Source of the DNA: Phoma sp. XZ068
Lineage: Eukaryota; Ascomycota; Dothideomycetes; Pleosporales; Didymellaceae
DNA length: 64,000 nt
Assembly (NCBI GenBank): GCA_004835665.1
Contig: RBKR01000002.1
Location: 1,860,001-1,924,000, forward strand
Direction of reading: 5' to 3'
Each line of letters begins with the position of its first letter. Positions within the stretch are counted from its first letter, which is position 1. The position numbers and the translations under genes are program-made. Below are positions 21,446 to 29,927 of the stretch, one piece after another. Below the pieces are notes generated by a model. The model was given only the letters and a program-made list of their open reading frames with translations. It was not told the DNA's origin and ran no database searches.

Positions 21446-22150
21446 ATGAGCAACCCGCTTGCCGAGTACCTGTCAGCGCTGGACGCTCGGGATGCGCGCG
21501 AGCGTGCGCACCAAGTGTACATGGACGCCTGTAAGCAGCCGTGTCCTGCACGAGAGCGCTGTTATTAAGGGGATACAGACACCAAGCTGGCAGACCGCAC
21601 GGCGGTACAGGCCTCAGCACAAGCACTGCAGCACACATCGACATCAGCAGAGCCAGCAGCCAGCGACTCGACCAGAACCATCAAGGCTGCCACAACCAAG
21701 GGCAAGAGCTCGCCCGCGCCTCAAGACACAGCATCGCCCGCAGCACTCACCCAGCTCCGCTCCGAACTCGCTGCCACCCAGAAGACGCGCAGCAGCCTTG
21801 AAGTCGAGCTCAGCACCCTCAACACCACCCTCGCTGCACTGCAAGCGTCCGACACGCAGCAGAAGCAGCGCATCGCCCAGCTCGAGAAGCACAGAGCCCA
21901 TCTCGAGCGGCGGGGCAAGGACAGGCAGGAGGAGCTAAAGGGCAAGGGCCGCTTTGTGGAGGAGGTGCAGGACGAGATGGTTGCGCTGAACCTGCAGCTC
22001 AACATGGCCGAGCAGGAGAAGGAGCGGCTGAAGAAGGAGAATGATGAGCTGACGAGACGGTGGGTGAGCAAGATGGAAGAGGAGGCGAGCAAGATGAATG
22101 CGCAGATGGGGTGGGAGGAGCATGGGCGGAGGAAGGGGTCGAAGAGTTGA
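21446..22150 (+). CDS. ATG16: Autophagy protein Atg16
   Basis: Atg16 tethers the Atg12-Atg5 conjugate to the phagophore and directs Atg8 lipidation. Two exons (21446-21530 and 21579-22150) around a 48-bp intron give 218 aa, a normal fungal length. The Atg5-binding N-terminus is PLAEYLSALDARDARERAHQ, and YTKLADRTA is spliced exactly across the intron. After a Ser/Thr/Ala-rich linker comes the dimerising coiled coil (residues about 85-200) that ends ENDELTRRWVSKMEEEASKM, the conserved C-terminal motif. The stop codon lies inside the first unit of a 13-bp minisatellite (22141-22296). The last residues, GSKS, are therefore encoded by repeat sequence. Confidence 0.94.
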
Positions 22151-22296
22151 GGCGAAGAGTTGATGTCAAGAGTTGATGTGAAGAGTTGATGTGAAGAGTT
22201 GATGTGAAGAGTTGATGTGAAGAGTTGATGTGAAGAGTTGATGTGAAGAGTTGATGTGAAGAGTTGATGTGAAGAGTTGATGTCAAGAGTTAAAGG
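22141..22296. repeat. 13-bp minisatellite, 12 copies, overlapping the ATG16 stop codon
   Basis: Unit GAAGAGTTGATGT. There are twelve consecutive 13-bp units from 22141 to 22296. Nine are identical (22154 and 22180-22271). The first ends GAGGC, two begin with C instead of G, and the last is degenerate. The TGA stop of ATG16 is bases 8-10 of unit one. Confidence 0.95.
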
Positions 22297-22526
22297 CGAA
22301 GAGTCAACTAAGAATGGTCAGATCATCGCAACTAGCATAGGACAGCAGTCTTGAAGCGTTCAAATTCCCAAGTCTTGGATAGAATAGCCTTTCACTTTTG
22401 GTGTGATATGCGTGATCCCTGTTCACTGCAGCCTTGAGCTGTTAGCGCCACCATAGCTCCCCACCTCATCGGACTTCCGCCTTGACGTCGACACCCACAA
22501 CACTTGTTCCCTCACCATTGCCAGCC

Positions 22527-23670
22527 ATGGGGACCGCCCTGAAGAACTGGGGTAAGTTGCTATATTCTCACAACACCCCCATTCCTTGCATTGCGCATTG
22601 CCCCACCATGCACCCCCATCTACTGACAATCACCAGAGCTCGAGAACTCGGTGCAGCTCGTCGACCCCACCAAGGATGCCCTCTACTCGTACTCTGTCTC
22701 GGCGCAGAAGGCCCTGGACAACGCACACCCATGGCGCACCGACCCCCACTACTTCACCTCGGTGCGCATCTCCGCCGTGGCGCTGCTGAAGATGGTCATG
22801 CACGCCCGCTCCGGCGGCTCCCTCGAAGTCATGGGCCTGATGATGGGCAAGATTGAAGCCAACACGTTCGTCGTCACTGACGCCTTCCGTCTGCCTGTTG
22901 AAGGCACCGAGACACGAGTCAACGCCCAGGACGAGGCCAACGAGTACATGGTCGAGTTCCTCCAGCGCGCACGAGACCAAGGCCAGCTCGACAACGCCGT
23001 GGGCTGGTACCACAGCCACCCCGGCTACGGCTGCTGGCTCTCCGGCATCGACGTCAACACCCAAAAGACGCAGCAGCAGTTCTCGGACCCCTTCTGTGCC
23101 ATCGTCATCGACCCCGACCGCACCGTGTCCGCCGGCAAGGTCGAGATCGGCGGTTTCCGCACCTTCCCCGACAGCTACGTGCAGGACAAGGAAAAGGGCG
23201 CGACCATGAAGAACGGCGCGGGCGGCGTCGAGAGCGACGGCTTCCAGACCATCCCGCTCGGCAAGATTGAAGACTTTGGCGCCCACGCAAACCACTACTA
23301 CCCGCTTGAAGTCTCGCACTACAAGTCCACGCTCGACGCCAAGCTGCTCGAAGCCCTGTGGAACAAGTACTGGGTGCAGACGCTCTCGTCGTCGCCGCTC
23401 ATGACGAACCGCGAGTACGGGACCAAGCAGATTAGCGATCTGGCGCGGAAGATACAGCAAGAGTCCGGCAACAAGCGCTTCAAGGGCAGTCCGTCTGCAT
23501 TCCTGAGCGAGAGCAGAAAGGACCCGTTGCCGAAGCTGGGCGCGGCAGGGAGCAAGATTGCGCGAGAGGAGGAAATGGGCCTGCTGGCCGCCAAGGTCAA
23601 GGATCAGGTCTTCAACTTCAACACCAGCGGGCAGCCGGCCGAGAGCCAAGAGGTGGAGATGAAGAGCTGA
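22527..23670 (+). CDS. CSN5: COP9 signalosome subunit 5 (JAMM deneddylase)
   Basis: Catalytic zinc metalloprotease of the COP9 signalosome. It removes Nedd8 from cullins and, in fungi, links development and light responses. Two exons (22527-22551 and 22637-23670) give 352 aa, the normal length. The first exon codes only MGTALKNW plus one base. The MPN+/JAMM motif is complete: E72 in SLEVMGLMMG, H134 and H136 in YHSHPGYG, S144 and D147 in WLSGIDVNTQ. QTIPLGKIEDFGAHANHYYP and PLMTNREYGTKQISDLARKI are CSN5-specific C-terminal blocks. Intron 1 is 85 bp with CTGAC and CCAG. Confidence 0.97.
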
Positions 23671-24108
23671 GAGAGGAGTGGACTGCTTATGAAGATTACG
23701 ATACGAACTTGACTACAGCATGGATGGCGTTCTGGCGCATACTACCGCAATGGCGAGGACTGAGGATGCTGGTAGATAGACACAATGAGACCAAGGAAGG
23801 AATTTACAAGAGTCACCACAATTCATTCTGACAACGTCGTGGACTCTGCGTTCCTCTGAACTCATCGAATAGCGCTCGTGCCACTGCTTCATGACTAGAT
23901 CTATATCCTCAAGATTGTGCTGTATCCATGTCCGTAGAAGAAGGACAGCCACCACCAACGCCGAACCATGCAAGTCATATACCGCTCACAATGTCATCTC
24001 TCTCTCTCTCAAGTCTCTCCTTTCACCCCTTTTGCGAGTCTTTCGTTCCATGCCGAGTGTTGTGCAAGTCTTTCATTTCATGCCAAGTGTGTCTCGTGCA
24101 GGGGCAGC
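23671..24108. other. Convergent intergenic region with 30-bp tandem duplication
   Basis: 3' regions of CSN5 and the Hsp40 gene. It holds a CT dinucleotide run near 24000 and the duplication at 24031-24090. No gene is seen. Confidence 0.6.
24031..24090. repeat. 30-bp direct duplication differing mostly by transitions
   Basis: Copy 1 is 24031-24060 and copy 2 is 24061-24090, adjacent. They differ at five sites. Four are G/A or C/T transitions (GCGAG/GCAAG, TTCGTTCC/TTCATTTC, CCGAG/CCAAG) and one is a transversion. Confidence 0.85.
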
Positions 24109-25610
24109 TTACTGTGTAGCGCACTGCGGACCACCTTCCTCCTCTTCGTCATCCTCCCACTCGGCACCACCCGCTCGTGGGTCGCCCGAGCCGGCGCCAA
24201 ACTCTTCCATGTCAGCCTCGTGCTCAACCTCGACCTCTTCCACCTCCTCGTGCTTTTCGTCGGATGCCTTGACAGCTGGCAGTGCCTCCTTGACCTTTTG
24301 CAGCGCGGCCTCGTCCTTGAGCCAGCCATCCTCGGGGAACTCGATGTCGACCAAAAGGTACAGATCGCCCTTGGCATCGCTACGCTTCATCGGCATACCC
24401 TCGCCAGGGACCTTGAGCACCTGGCCTGGTCGTAGAAGCTTGCCATTTGGTTGTTGGATGTTGAGCTGGATGCCCCTGCCGTCCAAATGTGTCAGAACCA
24501 CCCTGTTGAAGCCCGTCAGAGCCTCGGCGAGCGAAATCTTGAGAACTGCGCGCAAATCAGCGCCAGCGCGCTCGAATGTCTCGTGCTCGGCCTCCTCCAG
24601 GGTGAAGATGATGTCGCCGGGCTCCTGGTCGGGAAGCTGGTCGGCTTCGCCTTGCAGGACGATGCGCTCGCCTTGTCGTGCGCCACGGGGGATGTACAGC
24701 TCGAGGACGTTCTTGGACTCGACGACCTTCTTGCCCTTGCACTTCTTGCAGCGCTGCTTCTCGGGGATGATCTGGCCAGAGCCTTGGCAGTTGGAGCAGG
24801 CGACGGTTTCTTGGGTGACGAGGCCGGGGCCGACCTGGCGGAGGACCTGCTTTGCGCCTGGAAAGGTCAGGTCAGTACAGTACATATGATGGTGGACTAG
24901 CTCTGAACGTACCACGTCCGTTGCAGACGCCGCAGTCGTGGCTCTTGGAGCCCTTCTTGCCGCCTGAGCCCTCGCACTGGTTGCAAACAATGTTCTTGGT
25001 GTTGGAGAACTTGGTCGTCTTGCCCTTGTACAGCTCTTCCAGGGTAACCTCGTACTCTTGCTCTACGCTGCGGCCCTTCTTGGGCACGTTGCGGCCCGCA
25101 GGCCCACCAGGCATGCCGCCGAAGCCTCCCATGCCGGGCATGCCCCCGAAGCCGCCCATGCCGCCAAACATTTGCGCGAGGATGTCGTCCATGTCGGGCT
25201 GCTCGCCGCCGCCGCGCGCGGGGTCAAAGGCGGACATGCCGTGGGTGTCGTAGAGGTGGCGCTTGTCATCGTCGGACAGGATCTCGTAGGCCTGCTTGGC
25301 CGACTTGAAGCGGATCTCTGCGTCTTCGCGCTCCTCGACGGCGACCTTGTCCGGGTGGTGTGCGAGAGCTGCCTGGCGTGACTGTCAGAGTGGTGGGGCA
25401 GAGCGGGCGGCGGGCGTGCGCACCTTGTGGTATGCCTTCTTGATCTCTACTTTGCTGGCGCTGTTGCTGATGCCGAGGACCTCTGCACGACGTCAGTCTG
25501 CGTTCTGCGTGCACTCGGCGCGCTGCGTACCATAGAGGTCGACCTCTTCGACGTCGTTCACTGCCGGCGGTTAGTGGGGCTCGCGGGGTGCTTTTGGCGG
25601 CGACATTACT
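24109..25610 (-). CDS. XDJ1: Type I Hsp40 (DnaJ) co-chaperone, Xdj1-like
   Basis: J-protein that hands clients to Hsp70. Yeast Xdj1 acts at the mitochondrial outer membrane. Five coding exons: A at 25610, 25560-25531, 25482-25424, 25372-24913 and 24857-24109. They give exactly 432 aa. The J domain has the HPD triad (H36-P37-D38) and ends DDDKRHLYDTHGMSAFD. A Gly/Phe/Met-rich linker (GGMGGFGGMPGMGGFGGMPG) follows. Four zinc motifs are CNQCEGSG, CGVCNGRG, CSNCQGSG and CKKCKGKK. The C-terminal client domain has LYIPRGARQGERIVLQGEAD. The tail is acidic and there is no CaaX farnesylation box. The only ATG that opens the J domain is split by the first intron (A|TG), and no upstream in-frame ATG exists. 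It is divergent from the glutamyl-tRNA synthetase gene (269 bp). Confidence 0.93.
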
Positions 25611-25879
25611 GCTGGGTGGTGTTGTGGTGACGGGCAAGCGTGGGTATCACGAGTGTATGTACAAGCAACAGGGCAGAGGCGGCGCAAGGCACTCCAGAAA
25701 AGTTGAGCAGACGTCCCCGGCCATGGCCCGCAGCCGCCGAAGTTTGGAGCACGGCAGGATTAGCCGGGGCGGGCGGTGAGGCCCAGCGGCCCAGCGGCGC
25801 TGATTGGCGGCACGGCGCGGCATTCTGCCCCAGAAAGTCGGCCGCACCACCACCGCTGCGTGTCTCCATTGCGCCCGCC

Positions 25880-27517
25880 ATGTCGTCTGCGCTGCTCCTC
25901 CGGCCCCGGCTGCCTGCGTCTACGTGTCGCTCCTGCCTCGTCCGGATAGCGCGGTCGTCGAGGCGCGCCGTGTCCTCCAAGACGGCAAACGAGCAGAAGA
26001 GCAAGGCGGCGCTCCCCAGCTCTCCAGCGCGCACGCGGTTCGCGCCCTCGCCCACGGGCTACCTCCACCTCGGCTCGCTGCGCACCGCCCTCTTCAACTA
26101 CCTGCTCGCCAAGAGCACGGGCGGCCAGTTCCTGCTGCGCATCGAAGACACCGACCAGAAGCGCACCGTGGCCGACGCCGAGCAGCGCCTCTTCAACGAC
26201 CTGCGCTGGGCCGGCCTCCAGTGGGACGAGGGGCCCGAGGTGGGCGGGCCATGCGGGCCCTACAAGCAGTCCGAACGAAGCGCCATCTACCGCGACCATG
26301 CCCAGAAGCTGCTCGACTCGGGCCACGCCTACCGCTGCTTCTGCTCCACCGACCGCCTGAACGCCCTGGCCGAGCACAGGCACAAGCTGGGCCTCGCCAC
26401 CGACTATGACCGCACCTGCGAGTCGATCCCCAGGGGAGAGTCCGACGACCGCGCCCACAGACACGAGCCGCACGTCGTCCGCCTCAAGGTCCCCGACCAG
26501 TACCCCACGTACAAGGACCTCATCTACGGCACCTTCAGGCCCCTCAAGCGCCGCGGCCACGTGACAGAGTCCTCCTACGAAGACCCCATTCTGCTCAAGA
26601 GCGACGGCCTGCCGACATACCACCTCGCCAACGTCGTCGACGACCACCTCATGAACATCACCCACGTCATCCGTGGCTCCGAGTGGATGCCCAGCACCCC
26701 CAAGCACATCGCCATGTACTCTGCCTTTGGCTGGACACCACCGGCCTTTGCACATGTTGGTCTGCTTGTCGATGAGAACGGGAACAAGCTCTCAAAGCGC
26801 AACTTCGACACGGACATCACCGCGTTCAAGGACATGGAGATCTTCCCTGAGACCCTGACCAACTTCGCCGCCTTGCTGGGGTGGAGCCACAAGGAGAAGA
26901 GCGACGTCATGACCCTTCAGCAGCTTGTTGACAACTTCAGCCTGAAGTTTACAAAAGGCAACACAACCGTCACATTCGGCAAACTGCACTTCCTGCAGCG
27001 CAAGCATGCCGCCCTCCGTGCTCAGGCCGGTGGCAAGCCTCTAAAAGAAATCGTTGACAACGTCGTTGCACTCCTCATCAGCCAAGACTCGCCCTACAAT
27101 GCAGACGACTGGCGGGCCATCACTGGACCGCGCCCAGACGCTTACGTTGAGAAGATTGTCAAGGTCGACGCCGAGAACTTTACAAACGCAAACAAATTCT
27201 TATACCGCAACGCCTTCTTCTTCGCGCCCCTGCGCCCTGCAAAAACATCAGCCCTTGTCGTGGATACGCCAAAGGATGTTGTAGAGCGCTCGACGACCCT
27301 GGCTGAGATCAAAGAGGAAGCCTGGGACCGTGAAAACCTCATGGACAAAGTCCGCAACATCATCGACGGGAGGCCCGAGGGCAAGGCAGGAAGCAAGGAC
27401 GTATATCACTACTTGAGGCTAGCATTAACAGGGCAAGAGAAGGGTATCAGGCTGTACGATATCATGTTGATCTTGGGGAGGCAGGAGACGTTGGCACGAT
27501 TGGGTGTCAAGGAGTGA
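25880..27517 (+). CDS. MSE1: Mitochondrial glutamyl-tRNA synthetase
   Basis: Class I aminoacyl-tRNA synthetase that charges mitochondrial tRNA-Glu. Single exon of 545 aa. The first 45 residues (MSSALLLRPRLPASTCRSCL...) are Arg/Ser-rich and acid-poor, as expected for matrix import. The HIGH signature is TRFAPSPTGYLHLGS (H63-S66), and LLRIEDTDQKRT and DEGPEVGGPCGPYKQSER follow. The KMSKS loop is NKLSKRN. Bacterial-type anticodon-binding helices fill the C-terminus, ending LGRQETLARLGVKE. Length and domain order match the bacterial/mitochondrial discriminating type rather than the cytosolic enzyme. The last 60 bp of the coding region and the stop are duplicated downstream (27537-27613). Confidence 0.96.
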   Translation: MSSALLLRPRLPASTCRSCLVRIARSSRRAVSSKTANEQKSKAALPSSPARTRFAPSPTGYLHLGSLRTALFNYLLAKSTGGQFLLRIEDTDQKRTVADAEQRLFNDLRWAGLQWDEGPEVGGPCGPYKQSERSAIYRDHAQKLLDSGHAYRCFCSTDRLNALAEHRHKLGLATDYDRTCESIPRGESDDRAHRHEPHVVRLKVPDQYPTYKDLIYGTFRPLKRRGHVTESSYEDPILLKSDGLPTYHLANVVDDHLMNITHVIRGSEWMPSTPKHIAMYSAFGWTPPAFAHVGLLVDENGNKLSKRNFDTDITAFKDMEIFPETLTNFAALLGWSHKEKSDVMTLQQLVDNFSLKFTKGNTTVTFGKLHFLQRKHAALRAQAGGKPLKEIVDNVVALLISQDSPYNADDWRAITGPRPDAYVEKIVKVDAENFTNANKFLYRNAFFFAPLRPAKTSALVVDTPKDVVERSTTLAEIKEEAWDRENLMDKVRNIIDGRPEGKAGSKDVYHYLRLALTGQEKGIRLYDIMLILGRQETLARLGVKE

Positions 27518-27625
27518 TTGTGGAGATATGAATAGTGTACGATATCATGTTGATTGGCACAGGAGACATTGACACGACTGGGGGTCAATCAGTGATTGTG
27601 GAGACATAGGTCGTGTACGATATGT
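27455..27625. repeat. About 80-bp tandem duplication of the MSE1 3' end
   Basis: Unit 1 (27455-27536) starts GTACGATATCATGTTGAT and includes the MSE1 stop codon. Unit 2 (27537-27613) starts with the same 18 bases and keeps GACACGACTGGGGGTCAA and AGTGATTGTGGAGA with several substitutions and a small deletion. A third partial unit starts GTACGATATG at 27614. Confidence 0.85.
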
Positions 27626-27876
27626 ATATTGGGAACAAGTACGAATGATACCAAGCGACAAACGCATTGTAAGAAGTGGCTTGGATGCTCTTCTTCCGTA
27701 TGTTTCTGTTGTTTTCTCCTCTACTGTCTTTACAGCTCATCCTCTCTCCTTTCTTCCCATGAACCTTCACCTTTCATTCTCTCTACACTAGAAACAATAT
27801 TGTGAACAATATCACTAAGACGTAATTAATGCCTACTGTGGAAACATCACTTGAATTCCGCCTAACCGCCCAATAT
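27626..27876. other. Convergent 3' spacer
   Basis: Pyrimidine-rich sequence between the MSE1 duplication and the end of the hypothetical gene on the minus strand. Nothing recognised. Confidence 0.5.
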
Positions 27877-28622
27877 CTAGTACGTGCCCGGGTAGTAATG
27901 TTCAGCCTCATGACGAACACCCGGGGTGCTGGGAGACATGTAGCCAACACTATCATGACGTTCTTCCACACGAGGAGACTCTTCCTCAGAACCAGTCAAA
28001 CACTCCCTTGCAACATGCGCGACACGCCTTTGGTCCGCCAAAGCGATCATGCGGCTTGCTTCACTCCGTGGAACATGCACTGTTGAACCCCACTCGCGAG
28101 CCGCATCTGAAAAGTTGATCATCTCGAGTCTCTCAGCTACAGACCTGCGTCAGTACAGGCACAAAAACGAGCACCACACTCACCATCGGTCATTCCTCCA
28201 TGTCTGTGTGTTCTCTCACGACGCTCCGGCGTCGCTGGGGTCAACGCCATAAACACCATCGGATATTTCGGCTGCCGCTTCATCCTCGACACAATGTCTG
28301 GGTACTTGCTCGTGTAGACCATTTTCGTAGAGCCTGTGATCCTCGCCAAATCGTACGACAGGCCATAGCGTCCGAGGAAATTGTCGAGCCACGCAATGTC
28401 ATCATCACGCTCGTGGTAATGGTCGAGAGAGTGGATGATTTTTCGAGCCAGGCGCAGCGCGAAGAGGTAGATGATGAGAACACCGTCATCTGTAGGTGTT
28501 GGTGGAACAAGTTGCAATGGCGTTGCTGATGCAAATGGTGAAGAAGTGCCTGCGGTAGATGGGGGAATCTGTCTTGACAGCACGTCCGGAAGAGGGTAGG
28601 GAGCGGGTGTGTGGTGCTGCAT
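27877..28622 (-). CDS. Hypothetical protein, unrecognised
   Basis: Two exons (28622-28184 and 28136-27877) are joined by a 47-bp intron with clear signals (GTGAGT...CTGAC...TAG), giving 232 aa. I recognise no domain. The start MQHHTPAPYPLPDV is Pro-rich. A helical, amphipathic core follows (IIYLFALRLARKIIHSLDHY, then AWLDNFLGRYGLSYDLARIT). The C-terminus is charged (EMINFSDAAREWGSTVHVPR) and ends YYPGTY. No signal peptide. The frame is open upstream of 28622 without another ATG. A second open frame (28788-28486, MPLANDRAPFTGYS...) overlaps the first exon and could contribute an upstream exon through an intron I could not place. The intron and the sustained frame support a real gene; the start is doubtful. 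Confidence 0.55.
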
Positions 28623-29029
28623 CGTCGAAGAATGTGAGATCGACAGTGTGGAGACACGGGTCGTGTACTTGAGAAGGCACCGATGTTTCCTCGAACGATG
28701 CTGGTCTTGTGCTTTCCCATGATCGCTCTACACCGCCATGCGCAATCGAGTACCCGGTGAACGGCGCCCTGTCGTTTGCCAGTGGCAACGCATTAGGCAG
28801 TTACTACCAATCGACGTGGACGAATATTGGTTTGTGTAGAGCGGCTTTCACCTATGATACGACCATATACGTCAACAGCCATGCTTGAGACCGAGCTGGC
28901 TTGGAAAATTTGTTCTTTCACCTTCACTCTTTCGAGGCCTTTCTGTGCACATAAGTAAACAAGCCCATCCGCTATCGATTCCACGCAGCTACCATATCAA
29001 CCACTCTCGTCCAACTTCAATATTTCAAC
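28623..29029. other. Divergent upstream region of hypothetical gene and small secreted protein
   Basis: About 400 bp holding both promoters. An open frame on the minus strand (28984-28793) was not connectable to the hypothetical gene in frame. Confidence 0.4.
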
Positions 29030-29505
29030 ATGCGCTCTCTCATCTTCGTGCTCGCCCTCGCCCTCTTCGCGGCCACCATCACCTCGGCCTTGCCTGCCGC
29101 CGAAGTCGACCTCGCCCCTCTCAATTTCCCTGATGGCGAGTTCACCGCCATGCTCACCTCTGCAGACATCTCCAAAGCCCCGGATTGTCCCAAAACTGAA
29201 AACTCCTGCGGCGTTGTGAACTTTAAGAGCGGCTTGTACACCTCGTTTGGCCAGGGCACTTGCATGCGACTCGGCAGCAACGCGCAGTCAATCTATGTCG
29301 GCAACTGCTACTGTTCGCTTTGGAAGTAAGTGTATTCTTTTGATATCTTGGAGACTTGGGACGCTAACATCCATACAGCACTTGCACTGGAAACTCCCGC
29401 AAGGACGTCTACGTCGGCGGCATGATGACGTGCGAGAAACCCAAGACCATGGGTCAGTTCGACAAGGAGGTCAAGTTCATCTCTTGCGGCGGTGGGATGA
29501 ACTAG
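29030..29505 (+). CDS. Small secreted cysteine-rich protein (effector-like)
   Basis: Two exons (29030-29325 and 29379-29505) around a 53-bp intron (GTAAGT...CTAAC...CAG) give 140 aa. MRSLIFVLALALFAATITSA is a strong signal peptide. The mature part of about 120 residues has eight cysteines: DCP, SCG, TCMR, NCYC (two), NTCTG, TCEK and ISCGGG. Eight is an even number, as expected for four disulfides. There is no membrane anchor or catalytic motif, and I do not recognise the family. Size, secretion and cysteine content fit the broad class of fungal effector-like or antimicrobial secreted proteins. That class is descriptive, and no function is shown. The product ends SCGGGMN. Confidence 0.82.
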
Positions 29506-29927
29506 GCCCCGCTGTTCCTGGCCCATTGACGGTGCCTTTGGTTCTTGATGGGTTGGAGGCGGTAGAATCTCGTCACTACTTGACGGCCTTGGGGAAGAGT
29601 GTCTATAGGCCATTATGTCTGACAGTAGCGTCCACCAGCTGGTGAAACACCGAAAGTTAAGTCCAAGGTTTAGACACTCTATACATCACGGAAATGACAT
29701 CAATGACAATCGATATTTCAATTTTCAGTGTAATACACATGCATTTTGTGTCCCACTGGGACCAAAGAGTTCATCATGTAACAGACTTTATATGAAGAGA
29801 AACTTGTCTCTTGGACGCGGCATAGCCTTCACGACAGGCTTTTTCTACGTCGCTTCCTTGTGCGAGCGCGTCGATTCCTAGCGGTTTCAAATTCTTCCCA
29901 TGTTTCATGGTCAACACTGCCCTTTTC
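29506..29927. other. Convergent 3' intergenic region
   Basis: Between the small secreted protein and the zinc-finger gene. Only short frames, nothing recognised. Confidence 0.55.

Noticed and set aside
22630..23649. 339-codon frame antisense to CSN5
   Set aside because: Mirror of the codon bias of CSN5, with no motif.
28793..28984. 63-codon frame that might be a first exon of the hypothetical gene
   Set aside because: The only plausible donor (at about 28843) and acceptor give the wrong phase for the downstream frame.
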